Part shown: piece after piece, positions 24,357-35,770 of the stretch
Numbering within the stretch: position 1 is the stretch's first letter
Layout of the letters: each line of letters begins with the position of its first letter
Assembly (NCBI GenBank): GCA_034440575.1
Contig: JAOTOL010001660.1
Coordinates: 4,950,501-5,014,500, forward strand
Origin: Imbricaverruca yamaguchii
Taxonomy: Eukaryota; Arthropoda; Thecostraca; Neoverrucidae
Direction: 5' to 3'
DNA length: 64,000 bases
The notes under the pieces: generated by a model
Database searches by the model: none
The model's input: the letters and a program-made list of their open reading frames with translations, nothing else
Told to the model about the DNA's origin: nothing
Position numbers and translations under genes: made by a program

Positions 24357-24510
24357 TCAGAAGGGCGACTCTATGCTGACGAACTTGGATATGTAGAGGA
24401 TGATGTCCATGATGGAGAAGTCGCAATGGTACTCGTCCTTGCAGGCGGTGTCTTTGTTGGTGACACCGAACAGCGCTGCCTTCTGCCGCGGGCCGGGGTA
24501 GCCGTCTGGC
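24357..24510 (-). CDS. Terminal exon, residues 169-219 of the same gene
   Basis: The acceptor TGTGTTACAG precedes G-CCA-GAC. The first base completes a split proline codon left in phase 2 by the exon ending at 35746, so the frame continues exactly. It encodes PDGYPGPRQK then AALFGVTNKD, with C192-x5-C198 and a C-terminal hydrophobic stretch (FSIMDIILYISKFVSI), stop TGA at 24357-24359. Codons are G/C-ending (GTCACCAACAAAGACACC), unlike the surroundings. Immediately upstream the acceptor and the first exon bases are repeated about 44 times, so the true 3' splice site is the last of a ladder. No AATAAA was identified close downstream. Assigning both exons to one gene rests on phase, orientation and matching cysteine-pair layout; an RNA-seq junction would settle it. 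Confidence 0.65.
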
Positions 24511-27235
24511 CTGTAACACAGAGTGGTCCGGTCAGACACCGCGGTAAACAGAGGGCGGGGGTAGCCGTCTGGCCTGCAACACAGAGTGGTCCGGTCAGAC
24601 ACCGCGGTAAACAGAGGCCGGGGTAGCCGTCTGGCCTGTAACACAGAGTGGTCCGGTCAGACACCGCGGTAAACAGAGGGCGGGGGTAGCCGTCCGGCCT
24701 GTAACACAGAGTGGTCCGGTCAGACACCGCGGTAAACAGAGGCCGGGGCAGCCGTCTGGTCTGTAACACGGAGTGGTCCGGTCAGACACCGCGGTAAACA
24801 GAGGCCGGGGCAGCCGTCTGGCCTGTAACACGGAGTGGTCCGGTCAGACACCGCGGTAAACAGAGGGCGGGGGTAGCCGTCTGGCCTGTAACACAGAGTG
24901 GTCCGGTCAGACACCGCGGTAAACAGAGGGCCGGGGTAGCCGTCTGACCTGTAACACAGAGTGGTCCGGTCAGACACCGTGGTAAACAGAGGGCGGGGGT
25001 AGCCGTCTGGCCTGTAACACAGAGTGGTCCGGTCAGACATATGGGTAAACAGAGGCCGGGGTAGCCGTCTGGCCTGTAACACAGAGTGGTCCGGTCAGAC
25101 ACCGGGGTAAACAGAGGCCGGGGTAGCCGTCCGACCTGTAACACAGAGTGGTCCGGTCAGACACCGGGGTAAACAGAGGGCGGGGGTAGCCGTCTGGCCT
25201 GTAACACAGAGTGGTCCGGTCAGACACCGCGGTAAACAGAGGCCGGGGTAGCCGTCCGACCTGTAACACAGAGTGGTCCGGTCAGACACCGGGGTAAACA
25301 GAGGGCGGGGGTAGCCGTCTGGCCTGTAACACAGAGTGGTCCGGTCAGACATCTGGGTAAATAGAGGCCGGGGTAGCCGTCCGACCTGTAACACGGAGTG
25401 GTCCGGTCAGACACCGGGGTAAACAGAGGGCGGGGGTAGCCGTCTGGCCTGTAACACAGAGTGGTCCGGTCAGACATCTGGGTAAATAGAGGCCGGGGTA
25501 GCCGTCCGACCTGTAACACGGAGTGGTCCGGTCAGACACCGGGATAAACAGAGGGCGGGGGTAGCCGTCTGGCCTGTAACACAGAGTGGTCCGGTCAGAC
25601 ATCTGGGTAAACAGAGGGCGGGGGTAGCCGTCTGGCCTGTAACACAGAGTGGTCCGGTCAGACATATGGGTAAACAGAGGGCGGGGGTAGCCGTCTGGCC
25701 TGTAACACAGAGTGGTCCGGTCAGACACCGGGGTAAACAGAGGCCGGGGTAGCCGTCCGACCTGTAACACGGAGTGGTCCGGTCAGACACCGTGGTAAAC
25801 AGAGGGCGGGGGTAGCCGTCTGGTCTGTAACACGGAGTGGTCCGGTCAGACATATGGGTAAACAGAGGGCGGGGGTAGCCGTCTGGTCTGTAACACGGAG
25901 TGGTCCGGTCAGACACCGGGGTAAATAGAGGGCCGGGGTAGCCGTCTGGCCTGTAACACAGAGTGGTCCGGTCAGACATCTGGGTAAACAGAGGCCGGGG
26001 TAGCCGTCCGACCTGTAACACGGAGTGGTCCGGTCAGACATATGGGTAAACAGAGTGCCGGGGTAGCCGTCTGGCCTGTAACACGGAGTGGTCCGGTCAG
26101 ACACCGCGGTAAACAGAGGCCGGGGTAGCCGTCTGGCCTGTAACACGGAGTGGTCCGGTCAGACACCGGGGTAAACAGAGGCCGGGGTAGCCGTCCGACC
26201 TGTAACACGGAGTGGTCCGGTCAGACACCGTGGTAAACAGAGGGCGGGGGTAGCCGTCTGGTCCTGTAACAACGGAGTGGTCCGGTCAGACATATGGGTA
26301 AACAGAGGGCCGGGGTAGCCGTCTGGCCTGTAACACAGAGTGGTCCGGTCAGACACCGCGGTAAACAGAGGGCCGGGGTAGCCGTCTGGCCTGTAACACG
26401 GAGTGGTCCGGTCAGACACCGCGGTAAACAGAGGGCGGGGGTAGCCGTCTGGTCTGTAACACGGAGTGGTCCGGTCAGACACCGCGGTAAACAGAGGCGG
26501 GGAGCTGCTAAGGGGGGGGGGGTAACAGAGGGCGGGGGTAGCCGTCTGGTCTGTAACACGGAGTGGTCCGGTCAGACATATGGGTAAACACAGGGCGGGG
26601 GTAGCCGTCTGGCCTGTAACACGGAGTGGTCCGGTCAGACATCTGGGTAAACAGAGTGCCGGGGTAGCCGTCCGACCTGTAACACGGAGTGGTCCGGTCA
26701 GACACCGGGGTAAATAGAGGGCCGGGGGTAGCCGTCTGGCCTGTAACACAGAGTGGTCCGGTCAGACATATGGGTAAACAGGAGACATATGGGTACAGAG
26801 TGGGGGTAGCCGTCCGACCTGTAACACGGAGTGGTCCGGTCAGACATCTGGGTAAACAGAGTGCCGGGGTAGCCGTCCGACCTGTAACACAGAGTGGTCC
26901 GGTCAGACACCGCGGTAAACAGAGGCCGGGGTAGCCGTCTGGTCTGTAACACAGAGTGGTCCGGTCAGACATCTGGGTAAACAGAGGGCGGGGGTAGCCG
27001 TCTGGTCTGTAACACAGAGTGGTCCGGTCAGACACCGCGGTAAACAAAGGCCGGGGTAGCCGTCTGGCCTGTAACACGGAGTGGTCCGGTCAGACACCGG
27101 GGTAAACAGAGTGCCGGGGTAGTCATCCGACCTGTAACACGGAGTGGTCCGGTCAGACATCTGGGTAAACAAAGGGCCGGGGTAGCTGTCCGACCTGTAA
27201 CACGGGGTGGTCCGGTCAGACACCGGGGTAAGCAG
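24480..27235 (-). repeat. 62/63-bp minisatellite made of splice acceptor plus exon start, ~44 copies
   Basis: On the minus strand each unit reads CTGTGTTACAG, then GCCAGACGGCTACCCC (the first bases of the terminal exon), then GGCCTCTGTTTACC...GTCTGACCGGACCACT. The 5-prime neighbour of the real exon is itself a unit. Units vary at one hexamer (CCGCGG, CCGGGG, ATCTGG, ATATGG, CCGTGG) and by one G, giving 62 or 63 bp. 26500-26525 has an irregular G-run break. 63-bp units keep the exon frame open, hence the long frames. Confidence 0.92.
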
Positions 27236-27239
27236 GAGG

Positions 27240-27815
27240 TTCCTCGTATCCTATATGATGTTTTACAGCTAATCCTTTGGAATGATGCAGCGTGATGATG
27301 AGATTCCACTACGCATTGTGCGTGCCGAGAACGGCCTTGTATGTTCAGCACATCACATTAAGCATATGCCTGAATGCAATCATTAGATGGAGTGCGAAAA
27401 ATCAGGTGAAAGAAGATCAAGTGAGTGAGTGAATGAGAAGCAAAGTCTGCAAAACCGTTCAAAATGTCAAGTAATGTTCGGTCGTGCTCGTCATCCACCC
27501 AGCAGGCCGGCGTCTTATCAGCAATCGAAACGTAAAATTCCACCAGCGTCGATCATTCGCTGAAGCAATGCGACCTTTCGTTGATCATTAACGCATCCTC
27601 CAAGACGCATCGGTTGATAGCACGCCTACATACATTCCCATGCATTTCCAGCAAGCCAAGCGCCAGCGATCTGACAGACATTATTGACATGAACCGTAAA
27701 CCGACATAAACCGTCGCACCATGGGTGCAAAAGCAATACGTCGCCAGCCGTGTTGCATTTCAGCTCGCTTCGAATCCACTAGCCGGCCAGTGGCTGGGAG
27801 GGGGGGGGGGATAAC
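27240..27815. other. No gene recognised
   Basis: Unique sequence between arrays, in the inferred intron. No motif noted. Confidence 0.45.
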
Positions 27816-28195
27816 AACAGTCTGGGGATGTCTTCCCATCCAAGAGGACCGAGAGTCTGGGGCTCTCCTCCCATCCAAGGGGTCCAGCAGTCTGGGGCTG
27901 TCCTCTCATCCAAGGGGTCCAGTGGTCTGGGGCTGTCCTCTCATCCAAGGGGTCCAGTGGTCTGGGGCTGTCCTCTCATTCCAAGAGGACCGGCAGTCTG
28001 GGGCTGTCTTCCCATCCAAGGGGTCCAGCAGTCTGGGGCTGTCCTCCCATCCAAGGGGTCCAGCAGTCTGGGGCTGTCCTCTCATCCAAGGGGTCCAGTG
28101 GTCTGGGGCTGTCCTCTCATCCAAGGGGCCCAGCAGTCTGGGGCTGTCCTCTCATTCCAAGAGGACCGGCAGTCTGGGGCTGTCCTCCCATCCGT
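27815..28195. repeat. 35-bp minisatellite
   Basis: Unit GGGGCTGTCCTCTCATCCAA + GGGGTCCAGCAGTCT, about 11 copies, two with a CCAAGAGGACC variant. A G-run precedes it at 27799. Confidence 0.92.
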
Positions 28196-28199
28196 TCCG

Positions 28200-28890
28200 T
28201 CTGCCCGCCATGAGGAACAGACCCAAGGCAAGACGTTCGTACCGGCCACGAGCCTCGTAGGCGCGGTCAAAACCAGTCCAAGTCTGATTAGATCAGAACA
28301 CAACATGCCGAGTAAAACGGTGAGTGGTCCGTTAGCTAAGTTGCTGTCCAAGGGTCAAAGGGTATACCCTGGCTCAAAAGGTCACACCGGGCGTCCTGAG
28401 AGACGCTGAGATTGATCTAGAACGGGACCACCACGCCTTGAGATGGAAAACCCACCCAGAAAGTGGCATCAAGCACAACCAGGAATACCTCCAGCAGAAG
28501 CATCAAGCAGAGCAACCAGCGTATCGGATCGACTCGTCGCAGAATATTCAACGGGAAGTGTGCCAACCACAATAGTGGGCGAACAATAAAAAACCACCCA
28601 TCAACTGCACCGGCCGCTGGAACACCACCAACAGCAAGAACAACAGCAACTGGAATGCCAGCAGCATGAGGGCCATCACCAGCACCAGACTCAGCACCAG
28701 CTTCAGCCCGGCGCACGACAAGCGGCTGAACACCATGCAACGACACAAGAACACTTTTGTCTGCACCAAAAACACTTCATTTGTTGGAAAGCGGGTACAC
28801 CGAGTAAGGCACGGCATCCCAGGAGAATTACTGGATGTTCGAGACTGACTGAAGGACTGAGAACCGCCCAGTGTAGCGAAGTTAACTTCG
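28200..28890. other. No gene recognised
   Basis: Purine/AC-rich stretches with short CAGCA-containing repeats (28480-28700). Open frames without recognisable domains. Confidence 0.4.
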
Positions 28891-28892
28891 GG

Positions 28893-28893
28893 C

Positions 28894-28984
<91 letters not shown>

Positions 28985-29045
28985 TCTCGCTCTCTCGCTC
29001 TCTCTCTCTTTCTATCTCCCTCCCCCCTCTCCCGCTCTCTCCCTC
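28893..29045. repeat. (CT)n microsatellite
   Basis: About 90 bp of pure TC followed by an imperfect CT-rich tail to about 29045. The Glu/Arg-rich ORFs are its translation. Confidence 0.95.
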
Positions 29046-29139
29046 TCGGAATGCATTTGGCTCCGGTATGTCCAATCTGTTTGAGTCCTGTCACGAATGC
29101 CCGGAACTGAAATCGTCCCCGACGGCAGCACTGGCGCTC

Positions 29140-29640
29140 CGACAAAGTCCACCGCCAGGTGTGTTGTGCACAAGTCAGGTACGACAGAGTCCACCGCGAG
29201 GTGTGTTGTGCACAAGTCAGGTCCGACAGAGTCCACCGCAAGGTGTGCTGTGCACAAGTCAGGTCCGACACACGGCGCTCCGACAGAGTCCACCGCACGG
29301 TGTGTTGTGCACAAGTCAGGTCCGACACACGGCGCTCCGACAGAGTCCACCGCACGGTGTGTTGTGCACAAGTCAGGTCCGACACACGGCGCTCCGACAG
29401 AGTCCACCGCACGGTGTGTTGTGCACAAGTCAGGTCCGACAGTGTCCACCGCACGGTGTGTTGTGCACAAGTCAGGTCCGACAGTGTCCACCGCACGGTG
29501 TGTTGTGCACAAGTCAGGTCCGACACACGGCGCTCCGACAGAGTCCACCGCAAGGTGTGTTGTGCACAAGTCAGGTCCGACACACGGCGCTCCGACAGAG
29601 TCCACCGCAAGGTGTGTTGTGCACAAGTCAGGTCCGACTC
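29140..29640. repeat. 40/57-bp minisatellite
   Basis: Core TCCACCGCACGGTGTGTTGT + GCACAAGTCAGGTCCGACA, with or without a 17-bp CACGGCGCTCCGACAGA-type insert, so units are about 40 or 57 bp. About 11 copies. Confidence 0.9.
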
Positions 29641-29749
29641 ACGGCGTGCCGAGGGCTACGCGGCAGATGTTACGTCACTGCGCGCCATGACGCAGTCGGG
29701 TGTCGTCATTGTGACGCCCGCGTCACCACTGTACCGCGCGGCAGGAGTC

Positions 29750-29935
29750 TGCGGTGGCTCGGTTGGTAGGGCGTCTGACTCTTTATCGCACTATCGTGGG
29801 TTCGAATCTCATGACCGACGGCATTTACCGACTCCACAAGCGACTAATCGGCGTGAGAGGTTGGCGACGCTATATCACCTAGCGATTGAATGCGTCGTAA
29901 AAGAACCCGACGCTCTTCTTCTATGCGGTACATGT
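29750..29935 (+). mobile_element. tRNA-derived SINE (family S2), copy 1
   Basis: The tRNA-like head starts GGTGGCTCGGTTGGTAGGGC (box A) and continues CTGACTCTTTATC (Lys-like anticodon region, stem poorly paired) and GGGTTCGAATC (box B). It is followed by a core AATCGGCGTGAGAGGTTGGC then GACGCTA and GCGTCGTAAAAGAACCC. The same core sits in an otherwise different SINE at 52455-52607. The head does not fold as a good tRNA, so it is not called a tRNA gene. Confidence 0.65.
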
Positions 29936-29944
29936 GGGACAGGG

Positions 29945-30345
29945 GCTGGTCGGAGCGCGACTGCCGGACTCCCCTCGCGGCGTGGTTCAGTAGGCGATGC
30001 CAGCCCAGTGACGACAGACAGGGTGTTGGTCGGAGCGCGACTGCCGGACCCCCCACGCGGTATGGTTCAGTAGGCGATGCCAGCCCAGTGACGACAGACA
30101 GGGGCTGGTCGGAGCGCGACTGCCGGACCCCCTCGCGGCGTGGTTCAGTAGGTGATGCCAGCCCAGTGACGACAGACAGGGGCTGGTCGGAGCGCGACTG
30201 CCGGACCCCCCTCGCGGCGTGGTTCAGTAGGTGATGCCAGCCCAGTGACGACAGACAGGGGCTGGTCGGAGCGCGACTGCCGGACCGCCCTCGCGGCGTG
30301 GTTCAGTAGGTGATGCCAGCCCAGTGACGACAGCCAGGGTGTTGG
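29945..30345. repeat. 79-bp minisatellite
   Basis: About five copies of a unit containing CAGTGACGACAGACAGGGGC, TGGTCGGAGCGCGACTGCCG and GTGGTTCAGTAGGTGATGCC. It begins at the 3' end of the S2 SINE. Confidence 0.9.
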
Positions 30346-30731
30346 TCGGACCAGTCCCCCTTTCCACGAGCGGACTGGCATCCCTTGCGCGCGCGCGGTG
30401 GGCCCCAGACGCGACTGGACGGTCCAGGCGGTAAGATGTAGCCAAGCGAGTGACGCAGTGATCAGACGTGCGGATGTTCGGAAGGTTTGGGTCACTGTTG
30501 AACTACTGACGCTGTTGCACAAGTTGCTGCCGGTTGGTTAACTAATCAGCCCCGTCAATACAAGGACATTAACGGCTGGTGGTTTTAAGGAAGTGCTGTC
30601 GATCTGAGTACTTGCTGGCTTAGATAATCGATTGAAATTGAGAATGAGTTGTCGCACAAGCGGGGCAAACCCACAGACTATCACTGTCGGGCGAATTGAA
30701 CTTGCCTACCCGTCTCCAGGAATGCTGTCAC

Positions 30732-31065
30732 ACCAGTCAGTCACATTATCAGATGGACACTCGGTACATTGAGAACCAGTTACCTCTGTTGTCTGACGAG
30801 CCGTACCGGCACATTGACCCACATCACGGCTGCGTCGCGCTCTTCCAACTTCGCCCCGTATCTTTTGAAGTCACATTGACGGATATTGTACATGTATCAA
30901 GGCATGTTGCTATACCAGCTTTATCAGTGGCACTGGATACATTGGGAACCAGTTGCCCCTGACGGGGCATCCCGGCACATGTTCACAAAGCGCGGCTGTG
31001 TCGCACTCTTGCAGCTTTGTCCCATGTCTTTCTAAGTCACATTAACGGATATTGTGCCTGCACAA
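30732..31065. repeat. Direct duplication of ~170 bp
   Basis: 30735-30893 and 30912-31060 align: CATTGAGAACCAGTT / CATTGGGAACCAGTT, GGCTGCGTCGC / GGCTGTGTCGC, AAGTCACATTGACGGATATT / AAGTCACATTAACGGATATT. Diverged, no coding signal. Confidence 0.65.
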
Positions 31066-32620
31066 AAGCTGATGGTTGTGGATGTGCTGGAGTAAACTTA
31101 ATTATTTAATATCAAAGACAAGGCACTTCCAAACGTCGCCTTTCGCAAAGTTCAGGAGCAAAATAATTCATGAACTGTTCTCATCGGCGCTCACAAGAAA
31201 GTTGTCTTCATCATTTCTCACAACCCATTACTATCGCCACTTCGCATCTCATGATCAAAACCGGATAGGGCAACTGACTAAACAGCTATTTTAACACCAC
31301 CGCCAGAAATATAACGGGAACACAACTTTCCCATGGATGAGGTGTCCGACGCGTTATACGATGCCAGTGAAATTGGCAGCAGCATGAACGATCTCTAAAA
31401 TACATGGTTTGAGAAGAAGTAGATGACAATGGACGACATTCATATTGCAAGCTTACGGTCTAGAAAGCCTGGTGACATACTGTGTGAAGCACTGTATAAC
31501 TTGGAATTATGACATAATATAACATTACCAGTGTGATGGAATTTGCCGCATTAACAATTCGTACTCCGCATATCGATGACGGAAGATCAAGGGCTGCTGA
31601 TAATCCTAAGCATCATAACATCATAATATTATAAACATTGTTGACATTGTGGACAGGAATATACAGTGTGACATGGGAGATTGATCAAAACACGCCAAGA
31701 ATGAAAGAGATGAAACTAAGTTGCATTCTGCAATCTACATTGAAGTTACCTGGTACGCACAGGGTATATGTTTATCCATAACTATAATGAGTCAAATTGA
31801 TGTTTTCTGTTGATACCTGATGCCAAGATCCCGTACGACGGGTACGACGGGTGACTACGCTCTTTAGAACCAACGAATGGGTGCATTTTCTGGCATTTCT
31901 GCCACCGCGGAACAATGGCAAAATGAAGTGCATCAGCGTCCTGGTTCCAATTTTCAGAGGGAAACTTCTGTTTTATCTATACGCTCACAAAGACCACCCG
32001 GAAATATTAAGGTGATCCTTCGGAAGGTGGTCTTAATGGCCGGTGGTCTTAATCACCGGTTTGAAAGAATATTGCTTTCAGAATGTTTCGCGACACCTCC
32101 TAAGTTGCATCATGACTACGTCTGAATACCACAACATTCGCCTAAACACGTTTATTTTGGAGCTGTAGGGTGGCAATCTGCGCAGTAATGTGCATAGAAA
32201 TGTCAGGGCCAATAGACCGTGAAATCCTGTCAAGCCGACACAGACGACCGTTTTTATCAGAGCTGCAAGTCAGCTCAACTTGGCACCGTACGTCCAACTG
32301 GCTGTAAATAACCGGGATAGAGTTTGATAAGTAATGTCAATGTCTGTCACACTTGTAGCGACGACACAGATTATGGCTTCTCAGAAAGCAAGGATTAATA
32401 CTCTGAACGAGACAATTCTGACCGTCTCACTGGCAATAGATCACGACGCACGGCTTCACTGCGACAAACCATACTGACAAAGCTTCATCGTTTCACTGGT
32501 ACAGATAATCCTGGCAGACACCACTTCACTGCAACTGGAGAGGAATTTTAACAATATTTTTTGTTCGTAGGGGATCCTCTTTTATCTCTTCTTGTTTCGA
32601 ATGGCAACTGCCTGGTTCAA
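31066..32620. other. No gene recognised
   Basis: Mostly AT-rich unique sequence. A short direct repeat GGTGGTCTTAATSRCCGG occurs twice near 32025-32060. No exon found. Confidence 0.45.
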
Positions 32621-32624
32621 ACGG

Positions 32625-33240
32625 GTGCTTGTCTAGTCCAAAAGGGCGCCTGTCCAGTCCAGAGGGGCGCCTGTCTAGTCCCAGAGTGGCGTCTGCCTAG
32701 TCCAGAGGGGTGCCTGTCTATTCCAGAAGGGCGCTGACATACTGTAGGGACACCTGTCTGGTGTAGAGGAGCGTCTGTCTAGTCCAGAGAGGCATCTGCC
32801 TAGTTCAGATGGATCCTGTCTGGTGTAGGGGAGCTTCTGTCTAGTCCAGAGAGGCATCTGCCTAGTTCAGAGGGGATCCTGTCTGGAGCTTCTGTCTAGT
32901 CCAGAGAGGCGTCTGCCTAGTTCAGAGGGGATCCTGTCTGGTGTAGGGGAGCGTCTGTCTAGTCCAGAGAGGCGTCTGCCTAGTTCAGATGGATCCTGGC
33001 TGGTGTAGGGGAGCTTCTGTCTAGTCCAGAGGCATCTGCCTAGTTCAGAGGGGACCCTGTCTGGTGTAGGGGAGCTTCTGTCTAGTCCAGAAAGGCGTCT
33101 ACCTAGTTCAGAGGGGATCCTGTCTAGTGTAGGGGAACGTCTGTCTAGTCCAGAAAGGCGGTTGCCAAGTTCAGAAAAGCGCTTGCATAGTTCAGAGGGG
33201 CGCCTGTCTAGTCCACAGAGGCGGCTGCATAGTCCAAAGT
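32625..33240. repeat. ~60-bp minisatellite, degenerate ends
   Basis: Unit with CTGTCTAGTCCAGAGAGGCG, TCTGCCTAGTTCAGAGGGGA and TCCTGTCTGGTGTAGGGGAG. About ten units, the outer ones degraded to CTAGTCCAGA-only blocks. Confidence 0.85.
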
Positions 33241-34264
33241 CCAATAGAAACGAGCGCCCGCGAAGTCTAGAAAAACACCTCTCGACATGCCCACTGCAGA
33301 TGACACCGACCTAATCCAGAGGGGTGCGCCTCCCATAGACAGGAAATGAGCTGTCCCAAAATTCCATGGGGTGCATGCCCCTTGCTCTAGGTTAAGAGGG
33401 ATGGCTGCTCCTCATACTATCGTCATCCCCGCATCAGCCGCCATGGCTTCGTACCAGCAGTATTGACATTGGTGTTGGTAAGTGGCATGCACATCAGCGA
33501 GCCTAACTTTGTGTGAATTGACGTTGCTTTTTAAATAATGTTTTATGTTCTATAACCCGAATAATGTTGGGCAACTAACACATGTTTTAGGCGATGCATA
33601 CAAGTCACGTGGAGCATTATCGGTCGTTTTGTACCAGCCACAAGAAGTATGTGTTTGTGAACACATCTCAGAAATGAGGCATGTTTTAATGACCAAACAT
33701 GATTTTCAATTCAGGTAATCATCTCGACAATGGTTGATAATAGTGGGTCATAGAAGGTACTAGGTGATAATAAGTGGGCAATGCGCGTATAGACAATCGT
33801 TTTCAAAGGAAATACTTTTAAATGTTTCAGAAAACGAAATGATTACCAGGCCCAGATTTTGAATCAAACAGCTCAATAATATGGAAAAACGTCTTCCCCA
33901 GCGATAAATAGGCTCTGCCTCGCAGAGCGGGTGTATTCAGAAAGCACATGCTCCATCTCCCCCGGTGCGCCCCTGCACGTACCCAGTATACTCCCGAGAG
34001 TTACATGCGCCAATTTCGCTATGTCCAGATTAGTGACAAAGATGCACGGGGGGGGGGGCACCGAGACCTGGTGGCGTTGCGACGACAGCATGGCTCGCTG
34101 GTGGGTTCCATGCACACCATGTCGTGGTTGTGGACCGAACTTCGCATGGCACAGAGCACATCTCTCGCTGATCGCTGGGAAGGCCCTATTTTGTATTTGG
34201 AGGCCAAGAATTTCAAGAATTTTTGTATGTAAAAGTGGCCGGCTTCAAGAAACGTTGGAGGATA
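33240..34264. other. No gene recognised
   Basis: Unique sequence, AT-rich 33480-33880. A poly-G run lies at about 34048. No gene called. Confidence 0.45.
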
Positions 34265-34268
34265 TTAA

Positions 34269-35111
34269 ACCCGCGTCGTCTTTTCGGTCCGATCCTCACA
34301 CCTCGTCTCGGGGGAGGGGGCGGGTAGTAACCCCCTCTAAAATTTAAACTAAACATCGCACGAAAATAAATGAGGTGTCATCGGAAAGCGCTCGACATGT
34401 AGGGTCCAAATCCACCCTCAAAACAATTTTCCCTAAAAATGACGTCACTAAAAATGGCTAGATTTTCACTTCTCACAACTTACGCTACGTTTTTGGCTCG
34501 GGGGAGTTCATTTTGGGGGATATTTGAAAAACAAAAATTATTTGAAATCAGAAAATGACAGCGAAATCGACCAGGGCCATACAATATCCCCCCCCCCCCA
34601 AGGAGAATGTTAATTTTTTGAAATTTCAAAATTTTGAGTCTTCAAGTTTTCTTTAATTATCATTTTCTAATGGGTAGAGCTGACCGAGAAACGTTGTTGG
34701 AAATCAACTTGCCCCAATAAAAGTGCGTACTTTAGCCAGAATCTTCGATTTGAACTGCAATGGGTAAATGTGCAAAATTTTATGTGGTAAAAAACGGAAC
34801 AAAAATGAAAAATTCCTCTCGTACGTTTTATTGCATCCAAAAATATAAGCAAACGCTGAAAGTTTCATTAGAATATCTTTATCCGTTAAAGCGTGACGAC
34901 TGGTTGAACGTTTTTGGAGGTCACCTCACTTGACCTTGATTGAACTCGTTGACCCTAGGCGACCTGACTTCAAAATTGCGACACAACGTGCCAAATCGAT
35001 GTGGGATAAGGTATGCCAAATTTTGGCGCGCTACCGTGCGCCGTTCGGTCACCATCCGCGAAAAACCTGAGAGGGGGGGAGCGGTTGAAGACCCCCATGA
35101 GATGGGACGGA
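34269..35111. mobile_element. Family B TIR element, copy 2
   Basis: 843 bp, closely parallel to 9625-10463: ACCCGCGTCGTCTTTTCGG at the left end and GACCCCCATGAGATGGGACG at the right end. It is flanked by TTAA (34265-34268) and a mutated TTAG (35112-35115). Same order of landmarks (AGGTGTCATCGG, TTTTTGGCTCGGGGGAGTTC, AAGCGTGACGACTGGTTGAA). No transposase. Confidence 0.75.
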
Positions 35112-35361
35112 TTAGCGCCGGTACCCCATTAATAGCCATAGCAACTTCAAGTAACGTCTCCAAAGTACATCTATTTCGAAAAAGGACACAGATAGCCACA
35201 AACCAATCAGAGAAAGCAGCCGCCTACCACAACAACGTGAAGTATTTCGTGGGGATCAGCGAGTGTAACTCGCGCTTTTCCCAGGAGAACCAGTACTACG
35301 GCCGGCGAATTCACGGCCCAATTCCCACAGAGCCAATATCGCGACCACCACCACCATCTAC

Positions 35362-35547
35362 GGCGGGCTTGGGGTGGGCATGTGGGTGTCTGCGAATGCC
35401 ATGACATTACCGTTCGGTTCGACATTAGCGCTGCTCGGGACATTTCCCAATCCCGCGGCCCACCGGCGAAACAGTGTGGGCGGCGCCATAGCCGTGAATG
35501 TGCATAAAGTGCGTCGTGAACCACCCAATAAACAAACAAACAAACAT
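35362..35547 (+). mobile_element. tRNA-derived SINE (family S1), copy 2
   Basis: The body is clear (CGGTTCGACATTAGCGCTGC, TCCCAATCCCGCGGCCCACC, GGCGAAACAGTGTGGGCGGC, GTGAATGTGCATAAAGTGCG) and ends CAATAAACAAACAAACAAAC. The tRNA head before 35420 is badly degraded. Confidence 0.7.
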
Positions 35548-35644
35548 TACAGTTCGCCTCGCGATGCATTCAGCAGTCGCGTCTGACACAGTGCAGTTTC
35601 TGCCGCGAATCATGTGTGTGCTCAGCAGTGCCGCACGCGCGGTA

Positions 35645-35770
35645 CTCACGGGTACAGTATCTGGATGGGTACAGTACTCACGGGTACAATATCTGGATGG
35701 GTACAGCACTCACGGGTACAGCATCTGGATGGGTACAGTACTCACGGGTACAGTATCTGGATGGGCACGG
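35645..35770 (-). repeat. 32-bp minisatellite made of exon end plus splice donor, ~4 copies
   Basis: On the minus strand each unit reads ATCCAGATACTGTACCC (last bases of the exon) then GTGAGTACTGTACCC. The first copy is the real exon end at 35746. The others lie in the intron, with small changes (GATGCTG, GATATTG, GTGAGTGCTG). Confidence 0.88.

Larger units (their letters stand above)
24511..35745 (-). other. 11.2-kb intron packed with minisatellites
   Basis: Inferred from the two exons above. It contains at least six unrelated arrays (24.5-27.2, 27.8-28.2, 28.9, 29.1-29.6, 29.9-30.3, 32.6-33.2 kb), the donor array at 35.6 kb, two SINEs, a direct duplication and a family B element. Confidence 0.55.

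Noticed and set aside
24357..27223. Long minus-strand ORFs through the 62/63-bp array as a repetitive protein
   Set aside because: All three frames stay open in overlapping pieces and frames change with each 62/63-bp unit. Only the first two units adjoining the exon are kept as a possible extension.
24480..27235. CRISPR array
   Set aside because: Units are contiguous and near-identical with no unique spacers, and the context is eukaryotic (introns, SINEs, LINEs).
28548..29075. Glu/Arg-rich ORF as a charged coiled-coil protein
   Set aside because: It is the (CT)n tract read on the minus strand.
29752..29826. Functional tRNA-Lys
   Set aside because: The anticodon loop is Lys-like but its stem is unpaired, and a SINE core follows.
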